Shown: in pieces, positions 29,000 through 35,034 of the stretch | Position numbering within the stretch: the first letter of the stretch is position 1 | How the letters are laid out: every line of letters begins with the position of its first letter | NCBI GenBank assembly: GCA_947600065.1 | Contig: CANQFZ010000021.1 | Coordinates: 1-35,034 of the forward strand | DNA from: an uncultured Clostridia bacterium | GTDB lineage: Bacteria > Bacillota > Clostridia > Oscillospirales > Ruminococcaceae | Direction: 5' to 3' | DNA: 35,034 nucleotides | Program-made: the position numbers and the translations under genes | Notes under the pieces: model-generated | What the model was told of the DNA's origin: nothing | The model's database searches: none | Seen by the model: the letters and a program-made list of their open reading frames with translations, nothing else

Positions 29000-29320
29000 T
29001 CAGCCCGGAACAACATAATAAATACGTTCGTCCGGATTTGCATAATCAAACTTGTCGCGCGCTATATTCTCAATGTATTCATCAAGATTTTCACCGTTCA
29101 GATATCCGTTTATCTGCGCGTTTTTCTGGTTTATTTCGTTGGTTTGAGCTGCAAGATCTTCATATTGTTTTGTTTTCTCTCTTATAGTGATACCGTTTTT
29201 AACAACGGTATAAACAACGAAGACCAAAGCAATTAAAACCGCCGCACCCGCAATTATCTTTACGAAACTGAAATGCTTTTCGTTTTTACGGGCTTCTTTT
29301 GACGACAGCCTTAATGACAT
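29000..29320 (-). CDS. divIC: Septum formation initiator DivIC/FtsB family
   Basis: A bitopic division protein that works with FtsL and DivIB at the septum. The 106-residue product has a basic cytoplasmic start, one membrane helix (IIAGAAVLIALVFVVYTVV), a coiled coil (REKTKQYEDLAAQTNEINQK) and the conserved tail EYIENIARDKFDYANPDERI. The ATG at 29320, with GGAAGGTGG upstream, lies inside the end of yabQ; an in-frame TTG at 29341 is less likely. It follows yabP and yabQ as in Bacillus and is followed by a terminator. Confidence 0.93.
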   Translation of the reverse strand: MSLRLSSKEARKNEKHFSFVKIIAGAAVLIALVFVVYTVVKNGITIREKTKQYEDLAAQTNEINQKNAQINGYLNGENLDEYIENIARDKFDYANPDERIYYVVPG

Positions 29321-29828
29321 TATTCTTTCCACCTTCCCCAATATTTTCCGACCCCTTATTATTATACACTATGTTTCGCCTTAAATTCAAGCCGTTAAAC
29401 AATTTTTTCTTATTATTGCGCGCATTTTCAGAGATTTTAACAAATTGCGCTTTTGCTTTGTGTGCAATTTTCCTAATGAAATTTCCCAATATAGAGCGTG
29501 TTTTATAGAATAAGCGTCCGAGCGTTCTTCTCCATACTTCTGCCATAGCGTTTTCTATGATATTAAGTATCCTGCCGACAGTTACTATATATGCAAAAAC
29601 TCCCGCCCCAAAGCCTAATATGGTATAAACCCTGACATAGTTTCCAAGATTTTCCGATATTGCTATGACCGCAAATGCCGAAGCGATAAAAAACAAAATA
29701 TCGCAAATAAATACTGCGGGCTTAAACTGAAAGATTAGCCTTATTATCCTGAAAAATTCATAAACAAGTCCGAATATAAACCCGGCGGTAAAAGCAATCG
29801 CAAAGCAGTCGGCTATACTTACATTCAT
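29286..29828 (-). CDS. yabQ: Spore cortex biosynthesis protein YabQ
   Basis: A membrane protein needed for spore cortex formation in Bacillus and localised to the forespore outer membrane there. The 180-residue product has several hydrophobic segments (DCFAIAFTAGFIFGLVYEFF, FICDILFFIASAFAVIAIS, VYTILGFGAGVFAYIVTV) and the family-typical FFRIIRLIF. The basic C-terminal tail varies in this family. The ATG at 29828 follows AAAGGTGAG; an upstream in-frame GTG overlaps that site. It begins 14 bp after yabP and overlaps divIC. Confidence 0.9.
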   Translation of the reverse strand: MNVSIADCFAIAFTAGFIFGLVYEFFRIIRLIFQFKPAVFICDILFFIASAFAVIAISENLGNYVRVYTILGFGAGVFAYIVTVGRILNIIENAMAEVWRRTLGRLFYKTRSILGNFIRKIAHKAKAQFVKISENARNNKKKLFNGLNLRRNIVYNNKGSENIGEGGKNNVIKAVVKRSP

Positions 29829-29842
29829 ACTTCTCACCTTTA

Positions 29843-30100
29843 TTATCTGAAGATTTTTTTGAACGGTCCGTCCATAACGCTGTTTTTGCTGTAGCTTAAG
29901 CTGTTTATTGTCCCTGTCATCAGAAAATCGCCTGTCTGCGCTTCGAGCGTCGTGACATGAAGATCCTCTCCTTTAATGACAAGCTCCCCCATGACCGTTG
30001 ATAAAACTATGGTCGTATCGCTGAACTTGTCGATATCGTTCACTCCCGATATTTTCAGCGAACTTCTGTTTTCCATTATGACATTGTGCTTTTCCTGCAT
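29843..30100 (-). CDS. yabP: Sporulation protein YabP
   Basis: A small beta-rich sporulation protein of the YabP/YqfC family (sigma-E regulon in Bacillus). The 85-residue product contains ENRSSLKISGVNDIDKFSD, VMGELVIKGEDLHVTTLEAQ and the conserved GTINSLSYSK. The ATG at 30100 has GGGGGTGA upstream; the in-frame GTG at 30109 lies inside that site. It is first of yabP-yabQ-divIC and has its own sigma-E-like promoter candidate, which fits its separation from rqcP by more than 200 bp. Confidence 0.92.
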   Translation of the reverse strand: MQEKHNVIMENRSSLKISGVNDIDKFSDTTIVLSTVMGELVIKGEDLHVTTLEAQTGDFLMTGTINSLSYSKNSVMDGPFKKIFR

Positions 30101-30123
30101 ATAATTCACCCCCGCTGATACAA

Positions 30124-30152
30124 TTTGTATTCGGCAGGGGGGAGGATTATTC
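30124..30152 (-). promoter_or_regulatory. Candidate sigma-E promoter of yabP-yabQ
   Basis: On the minus strand GAATAAT (30146-30152) is followed after 14 bp by AATACAAA (30124-30131), close to the sigma-E pattern of ATA-rich -35 and CATACAAT -10. The position about 25 bp upstream of yabP supports it. Confidence 0.4.
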
Positions 30153-30199
30153 TGATGATCGGAACTTTATTTTTAGGAGAGGTTATTTCTCATTCAGGG

Positions 30200-30326
30200 G
30201 AGGCTGAGTATACAGTTGACAGTTTAAAGTGTACAGTAGTAGGTATCCGCCTTTCGGCGGATAATATTAGATTGTTTTCGGGCTGAAACGTTTTTTGCGG
30301 TTCGCAAAATTCTTACCTCTTACTTC
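30200..30326. repeat. Repeat-rich gap between yabP and rqcP
   Basis: In order: a degenerate 7-nt pattern (ACAGTTG ACAGTTT, then AAAGTGT ACAGTAG), a hairpin TATCCGCC/GGCGGATA (30244-30263), an inverted repeat TTTTGCG/CGCAAAA (about 30293-30309) and two heptamers TTACCTC TTACTTC (30313-30326). The last array runs into the rqcP stop codon. No gene is seen in this gap. Confidence 0.65.
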
Positions 30327-30562
30327 TAAATCACTTCGTACATTGCCGCGGCGTCGTCTTTCTTCGTAAACTCTTTTATGTCTACAACGCGGACTTTAAG
30401 CGGCTTCCCTATATTTATTTCAATTATATCGGCGACCTTTACTTCATAAGACGCCCTCGCAACTTTACCGTTTACAAGCACCTTTTCCGCATCGCAGGCC
30501 TCGTTTGCCGTAGTGCGGCGCTTTATCAGCCTCGACACTTTTAAAAATTTATCTAATCTCAT
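30326..30562 (-). CDS. rqcP: S4-domain RNA-binding protein RqcP
   Basis: RqcP (formerly YabO) helps RqcH add alanine tails to nascent chains on stalled 50S subunits. The 78-residue product is almost entirely an S4 fold: MRLDKFLKVSRLIKRRTTAN, ACDAEKVLVNGKVARASYEV, DIIEINIGKPLKVRVVDI. GAGGAG precedes the ATG. The stop codon TAG is built from the edge of the intergenic heptamer repeat. The hup terminator lies only 24 nt upstream of its start. Confidence 0.93.
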   Translation of the reverse strand: MRLDKFLKVSRLIKRRTTANEACDAEKVLVNGKVARASYEVKVADIIEINIGKPLKVRVVDIKEFTKKDDAAAMYEVI

Positions 30563-30585
30563 TTTTGGCTCCTCTTTATGATATT

Positions 30586-30617
30586 AAAAAGCGGCAGGAG
30601 ATACCCGCCGCTTTTTT
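30586..30617 (-). terminator. hup terminator upstream of rqcP
   Basis: On the minus strand a GC-rich stem (GCGGCGGG with CCTGCCGC, one G-U pair) is extended by A/T pairs and ends in five T, right after hup. It lies 24 nt before the rqcP start codon, so rqcP is probably reached by partial read-through. Confidence 0.85.
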
Positions 30618-30632
30618 GACTAAGCCTGAAAA

Positions 30633-30938
30633 TTATTTTTTCTTTTTCTTCTTGGTCTGAACAGGAACGCTTACAGCGTCCTTGAGAGCACGGCCTGCCT
30701 TGAAAGCGGGAACCTTTGTAGCGGGAATAGAGATCTTTTCCTTTGTACGAGGATTGATGCCTGTTCTCGCAGCGCGCTCACGAACCTCAAATGTTCCGAA
30801 GCCAACGAGCTGAATGGACTCACCCTTAGCGAGAGTCTCAGTAACAGTCTCGATAACCGCAGCAACTGCCTTTTCGGTGTCTTTCTTTGTAAGACCCGCT
30901 TTTGCTGCTACTTCCGTAACTAATTCTGCTTTTGTCAT
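30633..30938 (-). CDS. hup: HU family DNA-binding protein
   Basis: A small basic dimeric nucleoid protein that bends DNA without strong sequence preference. The 101-residue product has [20 protein letters not shown], the core [16 protein letters not shown], the DNA-binding arm [21 protein letters not shown] and an extra C-terminal run of lysines (TKKKKKK), making it about 10 residues longer than typical HU. GGAGG lies 8 nt before the ATG at 30938, just inside the mazG stop region. It is inserted between mazG and rqcP, a position it lacks in Bacillus but often has in Clostridia. Confidence 0.97.
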   Translation of the reverse strand: MTKAELVTEVAAKAGLTKKDTEKAVAAVIETVTETLAKGESIQLVGFGTFEVRERAARTGINPRTKEKISIPATKVPAFKAGRALKDAVSVPVQTKKKKKK

Positions 30939-30959
30939 GTGTATAACCTCCAAATAATT

Positions 30960-31778
30960 CTATCTAATAGCGGTCTCTCCGCTAAAGATCCTTTTTTGTA
31001 TCCCGCCAAGCTCTTCTTCGGAAAGCTCATCCAGCTTTCTTCCGCTCGCGGAAATTTGTTCTTCTGCCGCTTTAAATGATTTCGTAAACCTTTGAGACGC
31101 ATAAGTAAGGGCTTTCTCGCTGTCAACCTTTAAAAGCCTGTCCGCTTCGCACGTCCTCAGCAGTATCTCGCCCATTTTATCCTGATAAAGCTGTTCCTTA
31201 TCTGCGTTCGAGCCGTTTTCAATATTGTCCGCAAGGGAGCTTATCTCATTTGAAAGATTTTTCAGAGCGCTCACGGCGTCTTTTTCGCAAATGCCCGCTC
31301 TTGATGCCCTCCTGCAGATCTTGTCGCCTCTAATCAAAGCGGGGAATGTTTTCGGTATACTTTCGAGCGTATCCGAATAATTCTCCTGTTTTTTGGCTTT
31401 CTTTTTTATCGCGTCCCAATTTTTCAGAACTTCATCTTCGTTTTCGACCTTTACACTTCCAAAAACATGGGGGTGACGCTCAATAAGTTTCTTGCAGATA
31501 TCGTCGCACACATCGCTGAAAACGAAATTACCTTTTTCACGTTCTATCTGCGTATGAAAAACTATCTGTAACAGGAGATCTCCCAGCTCCTCTCGGAGCA
31601 TTTCGGGGCTGTCATTATCTATCCCTTCGCAGACCTCATAGGTTTCTTCTATAAGATCCGAACGGATACTTTCGTGCGTCTGGACTTTATCCCACGGACA
31701 GCCGTTTTCGCTTCGGAGTATTTTTACTATTTCAAGCAAGTCGGAAATGTCATAATTATTTTTGAATGTAAAAGCCAT
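30960..31778 (-). CDS. mazG: Nucleoside triphosphate pyrophosphohydrolase MazG
   Basis: Hydrolyses (d)NTPs to NMP and pyrophosphate, a house-cleaning or stress role (YabN C-terminal part in Bacillus). The first MazG domain is intact with CPWDKVQTHESIRSDLIEET, the EExxE helix EETYEVCEGI and MLREELGDLLLQIVFHTQIE. The second domain keeps the fold pattern (MGEILLRTCEADRLLKVDSE) but lacks most of the acidic metal ligands, so only the first half looks catalytic. The N-terminal methylase domain of YabN is absent. The ATG at 31778 has GGGAG upstream; the in-frame TTG at 31793 overlaps it. Confidence 0.94.
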   Translation of the reverse strand: MAFTFKNNYDISDLLEIVKILRSENGCPWDKVQTHESIRSDLIEETYEVCEGIDNDSPEMLREELGDLLLQIVFHTQIEREKGNFVFSDVCDDICKKLIERHPHVFGSVKVENEDEVLKNWDAIKKKAKKQENYSDTLESIPKTFPALIRGDKICRRASRAGICEKDAVSALKNLSNEISSLADNIENGSNADKEQLYQDKMGEILLRTCEADRLLKVDSEKALTYASQRFTKSFKAAEEQISASGRKLDELSEEELGGIQKRIFSGETAIR

Positions 31779-31848
31779 TTCAAACACTCCCAAACAAATA
31801 CTACTTTTCTATAATACCCGATTTTGCGTTATTTTTCAAGGGCTTTTT

Positions 31849-33537
31849 TCATTTTTTTTCAATTTTTTTTTGAATTATATTCTTTCTACAAATTGTGGTG
31901 TTTAAAATCGTAAATATTGCACAAACAAAAACGCCTGAAACGACCGAAATTCCGATACATAAGACTTCATTCACGGAATTTTTCATACATTCGTACACTG
32001 CTTTCGCGGTTATCCCGCAAAAAATCCCTATAAAGACATTTGGGACGACAGCTTTTATAATTCCCGTTTTTTGCGGAAAATAATGTTTCAGGGCAATAAG
32101 ACCGAAAAAAGCCGTAAATGCATATCCGATTATACTCGAAAGTGCCGCTCCCGAAATATTGAGCGCGGGTATGGAGATAAGAAGCGGGTTTAAGAAAAGC
32201 TTCATAAGTACCGATATTATCATAAGAACCAGCGGAACAAACGGCTTTCCTATCGACTGGAATATTCCGAAAAGCGCGGAGGAGATGACCATAAATATCC
32301 CTCCGAGACACAGAATGGTAAATGCATTTATACAAACCGAAACCTCTGCCGCGCGCGACCTGTAAAGCAGACTGAGGACAGGCTCTGCGAGAGCCGCCGC
32401 TCCGAAGCAGGCAGGACAGGCTATGAGCGTGCTTGTCTTTATCTGTAGCGAGATTTTATCCGCAATAAGCTTTACGTCCTTTTTCTCCCATGCCGCCGCA
32501 ATTTCGGGAGCAGCGGCTGTCCCTGCCATTCCCGCAAATGACGGAATAAGCATAAACAGCGATGTAGCTATGCCCGTATAGCTTCCATACATAAAGTTCG
32601 CAAGCCCTGAAAGCCCGCCGCACTGTTCTAAAATTTCGCGAAAATGTTCCGTATAAAACGCAGGGTCTTGTTCTGCCGAAACGGAAATAGTCCTCGTTAC
32701 TGTAAGCAGGTCTGCAAAAGAAACACAGTTCATCACAAGCGCAGACGCCGAAAGCGGAAATGTTTCCTTTATGAGCGAAAGACATATCTCCCTTATGCTG
32801 TATTCGCACCTTTTGGGAATACGAATTTTAAGCGGATTCTTTTTTTCAATGATAAGGAGCGTGATAAGCCCGAAGCCCTCGCTTATGCTGACCGCAAGTA
32901 TTGCTCCCGCCGCCGCATAAGGCAGAGAAGCGCTGTATGCCTGCTCTATCGTAGAACACGAAACGCCGAATACATCTTTCCCGTTTAAAAAAGCCGTTTT
33001 CCCGTAATATATAGCCGCATATGAAAGCGACAGTCCGAAGACCGCTCTTGATACCGCCTCTGCAACAGAAGCCGCCGCAGAAGGCTTTACATCCGCAAGT
33101 CCCTCGCGATAACCTCTGAAAACGCTCGCTATACAGCATAAAGTGACTGCTGGAGCTATGCATAATATTGCGGGAACGCTTTTCGGAGAGCAGGCTATGT
33201 ATTCCGCAAACGGCACGGAAAGCGCGGCTATGAGAAACGTTCCCAAAAGCCCCGTTCCCGTAAACAGCAAAACGGCATATTTCCTCACAACAGCCGCTCT
33301 GCAAAGGTTGTCACAGGCGGCGCACCTCGCGGTAGTACGCATTATTGCCGTAGGTATGCCCGCCGCCGTCAGTGCAAATATCGGAGAATAAAGACCGTAT
33401 GCCGTAGAGAAATAACCCATTCCCGTTCCGCCGAGGAGATTTGCGAGAGGAATTTTAAACAGCGCTCCGACTATCTTTGTTATCGCCATTGAAACAAACA
33501 GGAATGCGGCGTTTTTAAAAAATCGTTTATCGTTCAT
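31849..33537 (-). CDS. SpoVB/MurJ-like polysaccharide flippase (YabM position)
   Basis: A MOP-superfamily multi-pass membrane transporter of lipid-linked saccharides. The 562-residue protein has about 14 hydrophobic segments; typical SpoVB/MurJ pieces are FFKNAAFLFVSMAITKIVGA, PLANLLGGTGMGYFSTAYGL, IPTAIMRTTAR, FRGYREGLADVKPSA and FMLIPSFAGMAGTAAAPEIA. The ATG at 33537 follows AAGGAAGG; the start at 33573 lacks a site. Its position before mazG matches yabM in Bacillus, while similarity to SpoVB suggests cortex precursor export. The two cannot be separated from this window alone. Confidence 0.88.
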   Translation of the reverse strand: MNDKRFFKNAAFLFVSMAITKIVGALFKIPLANLLGGTGMGYFSTAYGLYSPIFALTAAGIPTAIMRTTARCAACDNLCRAAVVRKYAVLLFTGTGLLGTFLIAALSVPFAEYIACSPKSVPAILCIAPAVTLCCIASVFRGYREGLADVKPSAAASVAEAVSRAVFGLSLSYAAIYYGKTAFLNGKDVFGVSCSTIEQAYSASLPYAAAGAILAVSISEGFGLITLLIIEKKNPLKIRIPKRCEYSIREICLSLIKETFPLSASALVMNCVSFADLLTVTRTISVSAEQDPAFYTEHFREILEQCGGLSGLANFMYGSYTGIATSLFMLIPSFAGMAGTAAAPEIAAAWEKKDVKLIADKISLQIKTSTLIACPACFGAAALAEPVLSLLYRSRAAEVSVCINAFTILCLGGIFMVISSALFGIFQSIGKPFVPLVLMIISVLMKLFLNPLLISIPALNISGAALSSIIGYAFTAFFGLIALKHYFPQKTGIIKAVVPNVFIGIFCGITAKAVYECMKNSVNEVLCIGISVVSGVFVCAIFTILNTTICRKNIIQKKIEKK

Positions 33538-33619
33538 AAGCAGTCCTTCCTTTTGGTATTGCGTTTTGTACAAGTCTATGAGCCAAAAGAGCCGATTATG
33601 AACCTGATTTATTTAATTG

Positions 33620-33627
33620 CATATAAT
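33620..33627 (+). promoter_or_regulatory. Candidate sporulation-type -10 element of cotJ
   Basis: CATATAAT lies 73 bp upstream of cotJA and fits the sigma-E/sigma-K -10 class; an AC pair 16 bp upstream would suit sigma-K. The leader then forms a hairpin GAACA..GCTCC/GGAGC..TGTTC (33649-33675). The cotJ operon is sigma-E dependent in Bacillus. Confidence 0.4.
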
Positions 33628-33699
33628 GAAGAAGCGGAAGCGACCGCTGAACAATGCTCCAAAGCGGAGCTGTTCAATATATGAGAAAGGATGATTTTT

Positions 33700-33858
33700 T
33701 TGGATAAAATGAAAGCGCGCGTCGGATATTCGTTTGTTCCGATCCAGCGAATGGATAAGGTCTATTCACCGTCCAAGGCTCTTATGGCGGGAACTATCTT
33801 CCCGGAGCTTAACATCACCATTGACGAATATGAAAGGGGGCTTTACTGTGGCAAATAA
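33700..33858 (+). CDS. cotJA: Spore coat protein CotJA
   Basis: A 52-residue coat-associated protein. After the start comes VGYSFVPIQRMDKVYSPSKA, then LMAGTIFPELNITIDEY and the cotJA-typical ending ERGLYCGK. TTG at 33700 follows AAAGG at usable spacing; an ATG at 33709 is the alternative start. It overlaps cotJB by 11 bases, so the two are coupled. First gene of cotJA-cotJB-cotJC, needed for normal coat composition in Bacillus. Confidence 0.88.
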   Translation: MDKMKARVGYSFVPIQRMDKVYSPSKALMAGTIFPELNITIDEYERGLYCGK

Positions 33859-34156
33859 TAATATGATGAACCGTATGCCTCGCAGGAATGAAAACAACCA
33901 GAACAACAACCAGACCGCCTGTGCGGATCTCTTAAAGGCAATTATGGAAGCGGACTTTTTTGCTCAGGACTTAAAGCTCTATCTCGACACACATCCCGAC
34001 GACGAAAAAGCAATAATGATGTTCCGCGAAGCAGTAAAGCAAAGCAACGCCTGCAAGGCGGCGTTTGAGGAAAGCTTTTATCCTCTAACCGCTCACAGCG
34101 CCGGCAAAGACGGCGAATGGGACTGGCTCTGCGGCGCGTTTCCTCCTCAGAGCTAA
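33848..34156 (+). CDS. cotJB: Spore coat protein CotJB
   Basis: A 102-residue CotJB family protein. After an Asn-rich, Met-rich N terminus (NNNMMNRMPRRNENNQNNNQ) comes the family core LLKAIMEADFFAQDLKLYLD, THPDDEKAIMMFREAVKQSN and a tail ending WDWLCGAFPPQS. The start is GTG at 33848, seven bases after AAAGGGGG; a longer open frame begins at 33734 inside cotJA in another frame and is rejected. It probably acts with CotJA and CotJC in the coat. Confidence 0.9.
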   Translation: MANNNMMNRMPRRNENNQNNNQTACADLLKAIMEADFFAQDLKLYLDTHPDDEKAIMMFREAVKQSNACKAAFEESFYPLTAHSAGKDGEWDWLCGAFPPQS

Positions 34157-34180
34157 GATTTGAAAACGAGGTGAAGAATT

Positions 34181-34747
34181 ATGTTTATTTTTGAGAAAAG
34201 AACTCAGATACCCGTATGTATCAAAAACAGAAATCCGCGTCTTGCGGGGATAATACTTTCACAATACGGCGGACCCGACGGAGAGCTTGCGGCGTCGCTG
34301 CGCTATCTGTCGCAGAGATTTACCATGCCCGACAACAAGGGAAAAGCTCTCCTCACCGATATCGGAACAGAAGAGCTTGCACACCTTGAGATAGTGGGGA
34401 GCATAGTTTCCCAGCTTACCGAGGGGGAGGGCGCAAAGAGCTTTGACAAATACGGAAGCGCCGATTATTATGTCGACCATGGAAACGCAGTCTATCCCGC
34501 TAGCGCGGCGGGAGTACCCTTTACCGCCGCATACATACAGTCAAAGGGCGACCCTATAGCGGACCTTACCGAAAACCTTGCGGCAGAGCAGAAAGCAAGA
34601 GCAACTTATGACAATATTCTGCGTCTTTCGGACGATCCCGATGTAAACGAGGTAATAAAGTTCCTGCGCGAGCGCGAAGTCGTACATTTCCAGCGCTTCG
34701 GTGAACTGCTCGATTCTTATCAGGATAAAATTCCGAGAAACTGCTGA
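34181..34747 (+). CDS. cotJC: Spore coat protein CotJC, manganese catalase family
   Basis: A dimanganese catalase-like four-helix protein of the spore coat; many clostridial members have catalase activity. The 188-residue product has the metal-ligand pattern: DGELAASLRYLSQRF, DIGTEELAHLEIVGSIVSQL, NLAAEQKARATYDNILRL and REREVVHFQRFGELL. The start has GAGGTGAAG upstream. It is somewhat shorter than free manganese catalases, as expected for CotJC. Last gene of the cotJ operon, followed by a strong terminator. Confidence 0.96.
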   Translation: MFIFEKRTQIPVCIKNRNPRLAGIILSQYGGPDGELAASLRYLSQRFTMPDNKGKALLTDIGTEELAHLEIVGSIVSQLTEGEGAKSFDKYGSADYYVDHGNAVYPASAAGVPFTAAYIQSKGDPIADLTENLAAEQKARATYDNILRLSDDPDVNEVIKFLREREVVHFQRFGELLDSYQDKIPRNC

Positions 34748-34760
34748 AGCATAAACACCT

Positions 34761-34790
34761 AAACGCGCGCCGCATTTCGGCGCGCGTTTT
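34761..34790 (+). terminator. cotJ operon terminator
   Basis: A 12-bp GC-rich stem (34761-34772 with 34778-34789) has a CATTT loop and runs into TTTT, directly after cotJC. Confidence 0.9.
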
Positions 34791-34829
34791 ACTATAATAA
34801 AGCCTTATCTGCGTTGTCAGAGTTTTGCG

Positions 34830-34932
34830 TGCATAATGCTCATACTGTCAACTGACAACAGGGGTCGCGGGGACGTAGTTCCCGCGAATCTCCCCCTTCC
34901 CCTCAGGGGAAGGGGGCAGGGGGATAGGGCGA
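34830..34932. repeat. Cluster of palindromes after cotJC
   Basis: The 287 bases after cotJC hold no gene I can support. They contain TGTCAACTGACA, a hairpin CGCGGG/CCCGCG (about 34865-34886) and a perfect 11-bp stem CCCCCTTCCCC/GGGGAAGGGGG with a 3-nt loop (34892-34916), followed by the G-rich GCAGGGGGATAGGGCGAG. No T tract follows, so these are repeat-like rather than terminators. Confidence 0.7.
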
Positions 34933-34985
34933 GATAACGTTATTTAGTGAAACAACGTTTGATAATAAATAAGATTTCGGAGTTT

Positions 34986-35013
34986 AACCTCTAACCTCTA
35001 ACCTCTAACCTCT
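34986..35013. repeat. Heptanucleotide tandem repeat, AACCTCT type
   Basis: Four perfect head-to-tail copies of AACCTCT are followed by AGAAGGGC and a G-rich tail that runs off the window. The unit is one base different from TTACCTC-type arrays elsewhere when read in phase (TAACCTC). Confidence 0.85.
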
Positions 35014-35034
35014 AGAAGGGCAGGGGGGTGGGGC

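Noticed and set aside
33598-33684. 28-codon open frame ahead of cotJA
   Set aside because: It has no ribosome binding site, and the candidate cotJ promoter lies inside it; more likely leader sequence.

Overview
The window reads as chromosomal DNA of an anaerobic, spore-forming Firmicute of class Clostridia (an Oscillospiraceae/Ruminococcaceae-like genome of moderate GC). The evidence is sporulation genes (yunB, yabP, yabQ, a SpoVB/YabM-like flippase, cotJABC), DivIC, RqcP, a manganese-catalase coat protein, strong purine-rich ribosome binding sites, and promoters close to TTGACA-17-TATAAT. Nearly all genes are core genes. I see no phage, insertion sequence or CRISPR array.

Layout. 1-2000: aspS on the plus strand, ending in a terminator shared with a convergent ECF sigma module (2013-3482, minus: sigma factor, membrane-anchored anti-sigma-like protein, and a 57-residue third gene). 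3600-9106: minus-strand mscL, uvrA and uvrB; uvrB is interrupted by a frameshift. 9113-10315: minus-strand radC and the tRNA-Lys(TTT)/tRNA-Arg(CCG) pair. 10364-26210: a long run of plus-strand genes: DUF951, prfA, tsaC, coaE, a membrane-anchored lytic transglycosylase and an M18 aminopeptidase; then yunB, ligA and a leucine operon (leuC, Dabb protein, leuD, kptA, leuB); then glyA, a NADAR protein, a divergent PRPP synthetase and rarA. 26212-33537: minus-strand SpoVB-like flippase, mazG, hup, rqcP, yabP, yabQ, divIC, cls and an S1-domain protein. This resembles the Bacillus yabM-yabN-yabO-yabP-yabQ-divIC-yabR order, with hup and cls added. 33620-34790: plus-strand cotJA-cotJB-cotJC with a strong terminator.

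How the genes work together. The plus-strand block joins translation termination and tRNA modification, CoA synthesis, cell-wall turnover, DNA ligation and leucine synthesis. Two NAD/ADP-ribose-linked enzymes are embedded in it (KptA inside the leucine operon, NADAR between glyA and prs). The minus-strand yab block and the cotJ operon serve spore cortex, division and coat functions, and both have sigma-E-like promoter candidates.

Most worth a second look: (1) uvrB broken by what looks like a 2-nt AG duplication, next to a T-TTT-TTG heptamer that could allow -1 frameshifting; (2) a lytic transglycosylase whose membrane anchor has no ATG, GTG or TTG start, only an ATA behind a good ribosome binding site; (3) dispersed heptanucleotide tandem repeats (TTACCTC/AACCTCT type) at four intergenic sites, two of which end at the 3' end of a gene with 21 identical bases; (4) kptA and NADAR embedded in metabolic operons; (5) three genes whose ribosome binding site lies immediately downstream of a terminator-like hairpin.
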